In this document: in pieces, positions 1 through 5,739 of the stretch
How the letters are laid out: every line of letters begins with the position of its first letter
Position numbering within the stretch: position 1 is the first letter of the stretch
Assembly: GCA_051010195.1 (NCBI GenBank)
Contig: JBPCVV010000116.1
Coordinates: forward strand, 1 to 6,608
Direction of reading: 5' to 3'
Source of the DNA: Anderseniella sp051010195
GTDB lineage: Bacteria; Pseudomonadota; Alphaproteobacteria; Rhizobiales; Aestuariivirgaceae
DNA: 6,608 bases
Notes under the pieces: model-generated
What the model was told of the DNA's origin: nothing
The model's database searches: none
What the model saw: only the letters and a program-made list of their open reading frames with translations
Position numbers and translations under genes: made by a program

Positions 1-1850
1 GCGTCGTTGATTGTCACGCCGATCTGTTCCTGAAGCGCGTTGACATACTCGGCGTACAGGTCATTGGACAGGTTGGTCTCCAGCACCTGGCGGATCGCCC
101 TGGCTTCTTCGGAAGCCGGATTGAAACCGGTGCCGAGCACCGGGGTCGAGGCGATGATCTTGGCGGACTTGCCGTCATTGGCGATGGAAAATGCTTTGCC
201 GTTGTCGGCAACCGAAAATAGCGCGTTAACATCGGCTGCATTAAAGGCCGCATTGTTCTGATTGCGGCGGACGCCGTTGACGGTCTTTATCTCGGCGCTT
301 TCCGCTGCCGCAAGTTCGGCAATCGGGGTGCCGGAGCGCAGTCTTGCCACCAACTCTTCTGCTTTCTTGCGCGTTGCGCTGGCCGCTTCCCGGGTCTTCC
401 AGGTTTCTGCCACCTTGTCCTTGATGTCGTTGAAGGCAGGAACCGCGGTTTCAACGATGTCCCGGGTCTCAAGCCAGGTGAAACCGTCATCACCGTCAGT
501 CAAAGGGGAAATCTCCAGGCCGATTTCGGTTTCAAACGCCGTGGTAAGCGAGGCGGAATGGCCAGGGATTACAACTGTCTTGCCGTCCTTGTCGGTGCCG
601 TCAAGCGCGACCGGACTGATGTTGGCGACCTTGATGCCGATCTCCGAGGCCGCCTCTTCCAGCGTTGCCCCGCTGGCGCGGGCATCTTCGAACTTGTCAT
701 GCAGGTCAAGCAACTGGCCGCGTGCCTTGAGCTTGCGAACTTCCGTTGTCAGTTCGTCACGCATCTCGTCCAGCGGTTTTTCACCGCTGGTGCCGACAAT
801 TGTGGCCTTCAGTAGAACAGTCGAGAACCGGCCCTTCACCGGGTCGGAGACGGCGCCATCCTCCAGGGCAAAAGCGGCCTCGGCGACAGCGGGGTCGGGA
901 ATGGCCGACTTTGCCACGGTGCCCAGCGAAATATCGGATAGTGACTTGCCCCGTTCTTTGGCAACATCTTCGAAGCTGGTGCCGTCCTTGATCCTCTGGG
1001 AGGCGGCTATGGCGTCTGCTTCACTGTCGAACGGAATCTGCAACACAGTTCGGGTTTCCGCTGCGGCGAGTTGTTTCTTGGTCGCTTCATACTGGCGTTT
1101 GAGGTCGTCTTCGCTGACCTCGATACCGGCCATGATTGCCTCAGGGGTCAGGGCCACGATGGCGATCGAACGGCGTTCCGGTTCCCGGAACAGGTTCTTG
1201 TTGTCATCATACAGTGATTTCAGCTCTGCATCGGTGGGCTGCTTCAAACCATCGGGCAGGGTGATCTCGAAATAGGTCGCATCGCGCTGTTCGGTTCGAT
1301 GTTTCCAGACCAGTTCAACCAGTGTGTCGGGCACAACCGCCTGGGTGGTCAGAGGCTGCGAGATGACCTGGCGGGTCATGTTGCTGCGCTCAACGGCAAA
1401 GAACTGCTCTTCGCTGAAACCGTTCTGGCGCAGCAGGTTGCGGAAACTTTCGGCGTTGAAGGTACCGTTTGCACCCTGGAATTGCGGGCTGTCGGCAACA
1501 CGCTGGGCAACGGCACGCGCCGGCATGGTGATGCCCAGCGCTGCTGCCTGGCTGTCGAGTGCTGCATCGCGCATCAGGTCACCGAGGATCTGCCGGTCAA
1601 TGCCAAGCTGGCGGGCACGGTCCGGGGTCACGGTTTCGCCCAGGCGGCGCGAGTATACCGACAATTGCCGGTTGAAGGCTTCGGAGAACTCGTAGGAGCC
1701 GATTTCACGGTCGCCGACCTTGGCCAGCGTTACCGACGAACTGCCGCGCATCATGTCTTCAATGCCCCATACGGCAAAACTGCCGGCCAGCAGGGCGATG
1801 AATACCTTGGCGATGATGCCGCCGGATTTGCTGCGCAGTGCAGTAAGCAT
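1..1850 (-). CDS. ppiD: Peptidyl-prolyl cis-trans isomerase D (PpiD/SurA-type periplasmic folding factor), 3' end cut by the window edge
   Basis: Inner-membrane-anchored periplasmic chaperone of the parvulin class; members help newly exported proteins fold as they leave the Sec translocon. The frame is open from the ATG at 1848-1850 to the left edge, giving 616 codons with no stop. The protein begins MLTALRSKSGGIIAKVF and has one membrane segment at about residues 10-30, followed by GIEDMMRG. A SurA-N-like helical region follows, including QLGIDRQILGDLMRDAAL at about residues 78-95. A rotamase-2-like parvulin domain lies at about residues 265-355, from RTVLQIPF to FSTVLLKATIVG. The last visible residues, YVNALQEQIGVTIND, resemble the usual extreme C-terminus, so probably only some ten residues are missing. 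A GAGG Shine-Dalgarno (1859-1862) sits 8 nt before the ATG and fixes the start. The gene is divergent from tpiA, as in many alphaproteobacteria. Whether the parvulin domain is catalytically active cannot be judged here; the E. coli PpiD domain is thought to be inactive. Confidence 0.93.
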   Translation of the reverse strand, partial: MLTALRSKSGGIIAKVFIALLAGSFAVWGIEDMMRGSSSVTLAKVGDREIGSYEFSEAFNRQLSVYSRRLGETVTPDRARQLGIDRQILGDLMRDAALDSQAAALGITMPARAVAQRVADSPQFQGANGTFNAESFRNLLRQNGFSEEQFFAVERSNMTRQVISQPLTTQAVVPDTLVELVWKHRTEQRDATYFEITLPDGLKQPTDAELKSLYDDNKNLFREPERRSIAIVALTPEAIMAGIEVSEDDLKRQYEATKKQLAAAETRTVLQIPFDSEADAIAASQRIKDGTSFEDVAKERGKSLSDISLGTVAKSAIPDPAVAEAAFALEDGAVSDPVKGRFSTVLLKATIVGTSGEKPLDEMRDELTTEVRKLKARGQLLDLHDKFEDARASGATLEEAASEIGIKVANISPVALDGTDKDGKTVVIPGHSASLTTAFETEIGLEISPLTDGDDGFTWLETRDIVETAVPAFNDIKDKVAETWKTREAASATRKKAEELVARLRSGTPIAELAAAESAEIKTVNGVRRNQNNAAFNAADVNALFSVADNGKAFSIANDGKSAKIIASTPVLGTGFNPASEEARAIRQVLETNLSNDLYAEYVNALQEQIGVTIND

Positions 1851-1882
1851 GAAATCAGCCTCGTGACGTTTTGGACACTACC

Positions 1883-1910
1883 TATATAAAGCGTGAATAA
1901 TGCGCCGCAA
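1883..1910 (-). promoter_or_regulatory. Candidate sigma-70-type promoter of ppiD
   Basis: Read on the minus strand, TTGCGG (1910-1905) is followed after 16 nt by TATATA (1888-1883). Transcription would start near 1875, leaving a leader of about 25 nt that contains the GAGG ribosome site at 1859-1862. The match is moderate and was found by eye only. Confidence 0.45.
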
Positions 1911-2000
1911 GCGGGCAGATCAATATGATTTTGGATCGAAACTATCAAAAATCATAAAATTGGTCGCTTTCAAAGCACTAGAGCAACTTTACGGGTCCTA

Positions 2001-2029
2001 TTGAACCCATGTTGGTCTATGTATGTAAA
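2001..2029 (+). promoter_or_regulatory. Candidate sigma-70-type promoter of tpiA
   Basis: TTGAAC (2001-2006) and TGTAAA (2024-2029) are separated by 17 nt, with the tpiA ATG about 57 nt after the expected start point. The -35 box lies in an imperfect inverted repeat, GGGTCC (1993-1998) tatt GAACCC (2003-2008), which has one mismatched pair. Both matches are weak, and other AT-rich hexamers exist in 1920-2040. Confidence 0.3.
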
Positions 2030-2092
2030 TTAAGTTTTGGTAACACGTATGCCGGTTGGTGCGGCGGACACAAGAACAGGGAAGTACATAAC

Positions 2093-2836
2093 ATGAGGCC
2101 ACTGGCGGCAGGAAACTGGAAGATGAACGGGCACAAGGGGTCCGTTTCGGAACTGGAAGCGTTGAAGGACAGGCTTGAGAGCTCCAGCCCGGCATGTGAT
2201 GTGATGATCTGCCCGCCGGCCACCCTGGTCATGACGCTGGCGGACGCGGCGGCCGGAAGTGCCATCCAGATCGGCGGACAGGATTGCCATTCTGCGGTTT
2301 CCGGCGCTCATACCGGTGATGTCTCTGCCGCCATGCTGAAGGACGCAGGTGCCAGCGCCGTCATCGTCGGGCACTCGGAACGCCGCGCCGATCATGGCGA
2401 GACCAGCGACATGGTGAAGACCAAGGCGCAGGCCGCCATCGATGCCGGCCTCGTGGCAATTGTTTGCCTCGGTGAGACCCTGGCAGAACGTGAAGCAGGC
2501 GATACACTTAGTGTGGTTCACGCGCAATTGAACGGTTCACTGCCCGACGTGGCCACTGGTGACACCACCATCATCGCTTATGAACCGGTCTGGGCGATCG
2601 GATCCGGGCTTACCCCCACTGCAGACCAGGTGGCGGAAGTGCATCAGGCGCTCAGGGCAGGGCTGTCCGCCTTGACCAGCGCGGAAGAGGCGCACCGGAT
2701 ACGCATTCTTTATGGCGGCTCGGTCAAACCGTCCAACGCGGTGGATCTGATGGCTATCGACAATGTGGACGGGGCACTGGTTGGCGGCGCCAGCCTGAAG
2801 GCGGATGACTTTGCCGGTATCATCGCGGCGTTCTGA
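2093..2836 (+). CDS. tpiA: Triosephosphate isomerase
   Basis: Cytoplasmic glycolytic and gluconeogenic enzyme interconverting dihydroxyacetone phosphate and D-glyceraldehyde 3-phosphate, normally a dimer of TIM barrels. The 247-residue product has the family's usual length and its full set of active-site features: N8 and K10 in AAGNWKMNG, the electrophile H94 in IVGHSERR, the catalytic base E164 in the signature AYEPVWAIGSG, the flexible loop 6 just after it, and the phosphate-binding segments YGGSVKP (207-213) and ALVGGASL (228-235). The frame is open upstream to an ATG at 2009. The start at 2093 is preferred because the family motif NWK begins a few residues later and an AGGGAAG ribosome site (2078-2084) lies 8 nt before it. 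The gene is followed 78 bp later by secG in the same direction. Nothing suggests damage or transfer. Confidence 0.97.
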   Translation: MRPLAAGNWKMNGHKGSVSELEALKDRLESSSPACDVMICPPATLVMTLADAAAGSAIQIGGQDCHSAVSGAHTGDVSAAMLKDAGASAVIVGHSERRADHGETSDMVKTKAQAAIDAGLVAIVCLGETLAEREAGDTLSVVHAQLNGSLPDVATGDTTIIAYEPVWAIGSGLTPTADQVAEVHQALRAGLSALTSAEEAHRIRILYGGSVKPSNAVDLMAIDNVDGALVGGASLKADDFAGIIAAF

Positions 2837-2914
2837 ACAGTTTACATTCGCCGTTCAAACGCCTACATGAGCGGCAATTGAAAATTTTATTCGTGACAAG
2901 GTTCGAAGCAATCC

Positions 2915-3289
2915 ATGACTGACATAATCCTCGTGGTTCACCTGTTGATCGTTTTGGCCCTGATCGCCGTGGTGCTGATGCAGCGCTCCGAAGGCGGTGC
3001 GCTTGGCATTGGCGGTGGCGGCGGCGGCGGTGGCGGCATGTTCACCTCTCGCGGTGCCGGCAGTGCGCTGACCAAGACCACAGCGGTTCTGGCGGTGTGC
3101 TTCTTCCTAACCTCCCTGTCCCTGGCCTATCTGTCACGTGGCGATTCCGGAGGTGGTTCGGTGCTCGATCAGGTAGCGCCGACTCAGTCGCAGGGCGAAC
3201 AGGGCGGCAGCGACGACGGCAGGTCTGTTCTGCCAACCCTTCCAGGCACGCCGCCTGCGCCTACGGAACCTGCGGTGCCTACGGAGTAG
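2915..3289 (+). CDS. secG: Protein-export membrane protein SecG
   Basis: Small subunit of the SecYEG translocon in the inner membrane, which assists SecA-driven export. The 124-residue product has the typical two-helix plan. Transmembrane segment 1 lies at about residues 3-22 and ends in the family motif VLMQRSEGGALG. A cytoplasmic glycine-rich loop with nine consecutive glycines (33-41) is followed by MFTSRGAGSALTKTTA. Transmembrane segment 2 lies at about residues 53-73. The rest is a low-complexity, acidic and proline-rich tail (about 76-124) ending in PTEPAVPTE, longer than in E. coli and common in alphaproteobacteria. The nine glycines use mixed GGC and GGT codons. The ribosome site is weak (GAAG at 2905-2908, or AAGG at 2898-2901). 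In relatives pyrG often follows; here a palindromic element starts one base after the stop. Confidence 0.94.
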   Translation: MTDIILVVHLLIVLALIAVVLMQRSEGGALGIGGGGGGGGGMFTSRGAGSALTKTTAVLAVCFFLTSLSLAYLSRGDSGGGSVLDQVAPTQSQGEQGGSDDGRSVLPTLPGTPPAPTEPAVPTE

Positions 3290-3290
3290 G

Positions 3291-3509
3291 TTGATTTCGC
3301 TCACGCAAGCTGCCGCTTTGCGGCTGCGCTCCGCTAGGGCGCACTTCGTGCGACGGCCTGTCGGCCTTGCCTCAGCACTTCGTGCCTCGGCGGGAGTAAA
3401 TCAAAACCGCCGTGCAGAACTGTGGAACTAGGTCCGACCGGACCTCTGGCCGATAGGCCCGCCCCCGCGGAGCGCAGCCGTTTGCGGCTGCTTGCGTGAG
3501 TGGAATAAA
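3291..3509. repeat. Palindrome-rich element with ~44-bp imperfect terminal inverted repeats (MITE- or REP-cluster-like)
   Basis: The stretch between secG and the DUF2332 gene carries no plausible gene and is built of inverted repeats. The left arm (3291-3334) and right arm (3467-3509) are near-complementary; the inner 34-35 nt, CTCACGCAAG ... CTCCGC, are almost perfect and the outer nine positions match at six. Each arm can also fold alone: GCCGC-TTT-GCGGC at 3312-3324, and GCAGCCG-TTTG-CGGCTGC at 3474-3491. Between the arms lie more hairpins: CGCAC-TTC-GTGCG (3340-3352), GGCC-TGTC-GGCC (3355-3366), GCAC-TTC-GTGC (3375-3385), AGGTCC-GACC-GGACCT (3430-3445) and GGCC-GATA-GGCC (3448-3459). An inner TTGATTT (3291-3297) / AAATCAA (3398-3404) pair suggests a nested module. 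No transposase is present, so it would be non-autonomous if mobile. No clear target-site duplication was found. In the secG transcript it would fold strongly and could end transcription or protect RNA. Confidence 0.75.
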
Positions 3510-3516
3510 ACCCAAC

Positions 3517-3545
3517 TTGCACGACCGTAACCGTGTTCCCATACT
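3517..3545 (+). promoter_or_regulatory. Candidate promoter of the DUF2332 gene, placed for a leaderless mRNA
   Basis: TTGCAC (3517-3522) and CATACT (3540-3545) are 17 nt apart. The -10 box ends 6 nt before the ATG at 3552, so transcription would start at or next to the start codon. No Shine-Dalgarno is visible in the 25 nt before the ATG, which agrees with a leaderless message. The -35 match is poor (three of six bases). The site begins 8 bp beyond the inverted-repeat element. Confidence 0.35.
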
Positions 3546-3551
3546 CTTCGC

Positions 3552-4598
3552 ATGACCACCGAAACCCGTGTCCGGGAGTCTTTCGCGATCCAGGCGCACT
3601 GGTGTGACAAGCTGGGATCACCGTTTACGGCCCGGCTGCTGCAGGGGCTTGGCGAAAGCCTGGATCACACGAGCGAGAGCGGGCACCGGGTGCTGAACTG
3701 GTCAGGTCCGCCGGATGCGCTCGGCGATGCGGTTGCACTGCGGCTGGCCGGCGCCCTGCACGGCCTGGCCCGACGCGGTACTTATCCGGACCTGAGCGGG
3801 CTTTATCCGCCGAACCCGTTGCCAGACAGGCGGACGCTTGTCCAAACTGCACTGGAGACCATCAAAACTGCTGATGCCGGCATCATGGCATGGCTGGATC
3901 ATCCGCCACAGACAAACGAAGTGGCGCGTTCGGCGGTCCTGTATCCCGGCCTGATGCAGATCGGCCACGAAACCGGATTGCCGCTGAGCCTGTATGAAAT
4001 CGGCTGCAGCGCCGGTCTCAATCTTGTCGCGGACCGCTATCTGTACCGTTTGGGAAACATTGAAGTCGGACTGGCCGGCTCCCCCGTCGTGTTGACGCCG
4101 GACTGGCAGGGAGCAGCACCCGTTGGAACTAACCCGATTATTGTCCGCCGGCGTGGTTGCGACCGCAATTTGCTCGATGTCAACAATGCCGCACATGCCG
4201 AGCGCATCATCTCCTATGTCTGGCCTGACCAGGCAGACCGCCTGAATCGGGTGGTCGCGGCGCTGCAACTGGCCCGCACCGATCCGCCTTCCATAGACCA
4301 GGCCGATGCCGGCGACTGGATTGAGACAGTCATCTGCGACGATGCCGCACCCGGTATTGCGCGCGTGGTGCTGCATTCGATTGCTTTCCAGTATTTTCCG
4401 GAACAGGTGCAACGCCGCATTACAGCGCGTATCGAGGCTGCCGGTGCCAAGGCGACCACCACCACGCCACTGGCCTGGCTGTCGTTTGAGCAGCACGGGG
4501 CGGAAGGCCCGCGCCTGGTGCTGCGCACATGGCCTGGAGATACATCGCAGGTCCTGGCCACCGCCGATGCACACTGCCGGTCAGTTCATTGGCTTTAG
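3552..4598 (+). CDS. DUF2332 family protein, function unknown
   Basis: A 348-residue soluble protein without signal peptide or membrane segment, recognised as a DUF2332 protein. Regions typical of the family are LSGLYPP (81-87), ARSAVLYPGL (125-134), YEIGCSAGLNL (148-158), YVWPDQADRL (222-231), VVLHSIAFQYF (272-282) and WLSFE (309-313), ending in SVHWL. The segment E149-I-G-C-S-A-G-L-N157 resembles motif I of Rossmann-fold S-adenosylmethionine-dependent methyltransferases (ExGxxxGxN), and VVLHS at 272-276 could be the equivalent of motif IV. A methyltransferase-like fold is therefore an inference, not an assignment. The N-terminal 120 residues look like a separate helical part. The ATG at 3552 is the only reasonable start and has no Shine-Dalgarno. 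The gene lies between the palindromic element and the arsR-SRPBCC unit, and neither neighbour indicates its substrate. Confidence 0.88.
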   Translation: MTTETRVRESFAIQAHWCDKLGSPFTARLLQGLGESLDHTSESGHRVLNWSGPPDALGDAVALRLAGALHGLARRGTYPDLSGLYPPNPLPDRRTLVQTALETIKTADAGIMAWLDHPPQTNEVARSAVLYPGLMQIGHETGLPLSLYEIGCSAGLNLVADRYLYRLGNIEVGLAGSPVVLTPDWQGAAPVGTNPIIVRRRGCDRNLLDVNNAAHAERIISYVWPDQADRLNRVVAALQLARTDPPSIDQADAGDWIETVICDDAAPGIARVVLHSIAFQYFPEQVQRRITARIEAAGAKATTTTPLAWLSFEQHGAEGPRLVLRTWPGDTSQVLATADAHCRSVHWL

Positions 4599-4617
4599 GG
4601 ATTGCGGGAAAACGTCA

Positions 4618-4643
4618 TTGACAAAGCCATGCATTAATATAAC
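4618..4643 (+). promoter_or_regulatory. Candidate promoter of the arsR-SRPBCC unit
   Basis: A perfect TTGACA (4618-4623) is followed by AT-rich sequence. The best -10 word, TATAAC (4638-4643), is 14 nt away, shorter than ideal; another, TATAGT (4646-4651), is 22 nt away. The exact -10 box is therefore uncertain, but both candidates lie within the adjoining operator-like palindrome, as expected for a repressed promoter. Confidence 0.5.
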
Positions 4644-4672
4644 CATATAGTTATGGAACAAGCTGGTTATAT
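4637..4672. promoter_or_regulatory. Probable ArsR operator: 16-bp palindrome plus a third half-site
   Basis: ATAACCATATAGTTAT (4639-4654) is a 16-bp palindrome with seven of eight base pairs matched. A third copy of the half-site lies downstream in opposite orientation: TGGTTATAT (4664-4672) is the exact reverse complement of ATATAACCA (4637-4645). The cluster overlaps the candidate -10 boxes and the first codons of the arsR frame, which is where an autorepressor of this family would be expected to bind. Confidence 0.6.
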
Positions 4673-5024
4673 GCATGAACAACCCGATCTCGACGCGATT
4701 TTCGCAGCGCTGGCGGATCCGACGCGCCGGGCCATCCTGTCGCGGCTGGCTGATGGGGATGCATCGGTCAACGAAATCGCCGCGCCGTTTGAGATGAGCC
4801 AGCCGGCAGTCTCGAAACACCTGAAAGTGCTGGAGCGCGCCGGGCTGATTGAGCGCGATGTCGTCGAACAGCGCCGTCCGGCCAGGCTCAAGGCCGACAA
4901 TATGGCCGCCGCGGTCGACTGGCTGGATGAATTCAGGGCTTTCTGGGGCAGGAGCTTTGATCAGCTCGATGACATTCTGGATCAAATGAAACAAACCGAA
5001 GCGAAGGAAAAAGACCATGAGTGA
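4653..5024 (+). CDS. ArsR/SmtB-family winged-helix transcriptional repressor
   Basis: A 123-residue DNA-binding regulator of the kind paired with SRPBCC proteins. The family opening LADPTRRAIL is at 20-29, and the winged helix-turn-helix is at about 39-66, with VNEIAAPFEMSQPAVSKHL then KVLERAGLI. An acidic helical tail follows, with WLDEFRAFWGRSFDQL at about 90-105. The protein contains no cysteine, so the classical CxC metal site of arsenic- and cadmium-sensing members is absent; its signal, if any, is unknown. The start is uncertain: the ATG at 4653 lies inside the operator and lacks a Shine-Dalgarno, while an in-frame ATG at 4671 would give 117 residues beginning MHEQPDLDAIF. The 3' end overlaps the next gene by 8 nt (ATGAGTGA), so the two are probably co-transcribed and translationally coupled. 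Autorepression is inferred from the palindrome at the promoter. Confidence 0.92.
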   Translation: MEQAGYMHEQPDLDAIFAALADPTRRAILSRLADGDASVNEIAAPFEMSQPAVSKHLKVLERAGLIERDVVEQRRPARLKADNMAAAVDWLDEFRAFWGRSFDQLDDILDQMKQTEAKEKDHE

Positions 5025-5520
5025 CGTACCTGAGTATATCGTTGAGCGCATGTTCGATGCGCCGCGGGCCATGGTCTGGCGGGCATGGACGGACCCTGAA
5101 CTGCTGGCGCGCTGGTACGGGCCGGGTGTCGACACCATCATCCACAAGTTCGACCTGAAGCCCGGCGGTGTCTGGCTCAACGAGATGAAATGGGGTGACA
5201 AGTCCGACCTCAGCAAGGCGGTGTTCCAGGAAGTTGTCCCCGACGAGAAGATGGTCTGGCATCACTCGTCCACGGATTCAGAGTGGAACATTGTCTCCAA
5301 TCCGATGATGGCGGACTGGCCGCGCGTGTTGCTGACCGTGGTGACGTTTGAAGAGGCAGACGCAAACACCAGGGTCAGGTTGACCTGGACTCCGCTGGAT
5401 GCGAGCGAGGCCGAGATGGCCTGCTTTGCCAACGTGATGGGCAATATGGCCAAGGGCTGGGAAAGCGGCTTCGCCATCATGGACGAAATGTTCGCGGAAA
5501 TGCAGTCAGGCGACACCTGA
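5017..5520 (+). CDS. SRPBCC-domain protein, AHSA1-like
   Basis: A 167-residue cytoplasmic protein of the START/SRPBCC superfamily, in the branch related to the C-terminal domain of the Hsp90 activator Aha1. Such folds enclose a hydrophobic pocket for small ligands, and most bacterial members have no known ligand. Typical features are the opening VERMFDAPRAMVWRAWTDPELL (residues 9-30), then ARWYGP (31-36), the strand region FDLKPGGVWLNEM (45-57), VFQEVVPDEKMVW (69-81), LLTVVTFEE (105-113), TRVRLTW (118-124) and the long C-terminal helix MGNMAKGWESGFAIMDEMF (141-159). Translation starts within the end of the ArsR gene (8-nt overlap), preceded by AAGGAAAAA (5003-5011). The pairing with an ArsR regulator is common in proteobacteria and suggests that the regulator controls this gene. 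No secretion signal is present. Confidence 0.92.
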   Translation: MSDVPEYIVERMFDAPRAMVWRAWTDPELLARWYGPGVDTIIHKFDLKPGGVWLNEMKWGDKSDLSKAVFQEVVPDEKMVWHHSSTDSEWNIVSNPMMADWPRVLLTVVTFEEADANTRVRLTWTPLDASEAEMACFANVMGNMAKGWESGFAIMDEMFAEMQSGDT

Positions 5521-5554
5521 GATCATCTGTTTGCGAATGCCAAAGCAGCAGGTG

Positions 5555-5572
5555 AGGAGGCGAAAACTGCCC
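5555..5572 (+). repeat. First copy of a duplicated Shine-Dalgarno block
   Basis: AGGAGGCGAAAACTGCCC matches 5680-5697 at 16 of 18 positions. Both copies also have CAAAGC shortly upstream (5541-5546 here). A perfect AGGAGG is followed after 6 nt by CTG, which opens a 42-codon frame ending at 5695. No coding evidence supports that frame, so it is not annotated as a gene. Confidence 0.6.
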
Positions 5573-5600
5573 GTCCGAACTGCAAGGTGCAAACTGAATT

Positions 5601-5632
5601 TCCGGCTTGTGAGAATTCACACATCAGCCGGA
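5601..5632. other. Interrupted hairpin / double dyad in the leader region
   Basis: Outer arms TCCGGCT (5601-5607) and AGCCGGA (5626-5632) enclose a perfect inner dyad, TGTGA (5608-5612) GAAT TCACA (5617-5621), with a four-base CATC bulge on the right. There is no T-run after it, so it is not a simple terminator. The inner half-sites resemble those of Crp/Fnr-family regulators, but the spacer is 4 bp where Crp needs 6. Its role, as RNA structure or protein-binding site, is unknown. Confidence 0.45.
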
Positions 5633-5679
5633 TGGCAACTCCGCTATGGTCAGTGCAAATCGGTCAAAGCCAGAAAAGC

Positions 5680-5697
5680 AGGAGGCGAAAATTGACC
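5680..5697 (+). repeat. Second copy of the duplicated Shine-Dalgarno block
   Basis: AGGAGGCGAAAATTGACC repeats 5555-5572 with two differences and is preceded by CAAAGC (5665-5670). Here the AGGAGG stands 6 nt before a TTG codon that opens a 15-codon frame, so this copy is a candidate ribosome site of a leader peptide. Confidence 0.6.
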
Positions 5698-5739
5698 CAC
5701 ATTAGCAAAAACCGGCTTCCGTGGCCGCTCAGTGGCTGA
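5692..5739 (+). CDS. Possible leader peptide (15 codons, TTG start)
   Basis: The frame would encode MTHISKNRLPWPLSG, starting at a TTG 6 nt after a perfect AGGAGG (5680-5685) and stopping at TGA 5737-5739. The stop overlaps an ATG (TGATG) that opens the next mini-ORF. The support is the ideal ribosome site and the overlap; length and composition give no independent evidence of coding. It lies 51 nt ahead of the exported-protein gene and could regulate it through translational coupling, which is inference. Confidence 0.25.
   Translation: MTHISKNRLPWPLSG

Noticed and set aside
262..1275. Long plus-strand open frame (337 codons), serine- and alanine-rich
   Set aside because: It lies opposite ppiD, whose protein has clear family features; the composition is typical of an antisense shadow in GC-rich DNA.
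1299..1889. Plus-strand open frame (196 codons) over the start of ppiD
   Set aside because: Antisense to the N-terminal part of ppiD and its promoter region, with no recognisable domain or ribosome site.
1993..2008. Imperfect inverted repeat GGGTCC-tatt-GAACCC as a tpiA operator
   Set aside because: Short, with one mismatched pair, and no related half-sites nearby; noted in the promoter entry but not enough to call an operator.
2009..2092. 28-residue N-terminal extension of tpiA
   Set aside because: Triosephosphate isomerases begin just before the NWK motif, and the only good ribosome site serves the ATG at 2093.
2837..2914. Possible separate secG promoter or terminator in the 78-bp tpiA-secG gap
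   Set aside because: TTTACA with TACATG at 17 nt is weak at the -10 box, and no stem with a T-run is present.
3011..3037. Nine-glycine run in SecG as a phase-variable microsatellite
   Set aside because: The codons are mixed GGC and GGT, which limits slippage, and glycine-rich loops are normal in alphaproteobacterial SecG.
3334..3621. Minus-strand frames crossing the palindromic element
   Set aside because: Open only because of the GC-rich repeats; they span the element and the start of the DUF2332 gene without coding features.
3702..4574. Minus-strand open frame (290 codons) opposite the DUF2332 gene
   Set aside because: It shadows a recognised family gene, and its translation has no domain-like pattern.
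4581..5216. Minus-strand open frame (211 codons) opposite arsR and the SRPBCC gene
   Set aside because: It crosses two recognised genes and the operator, with no protein-family signal of its own.
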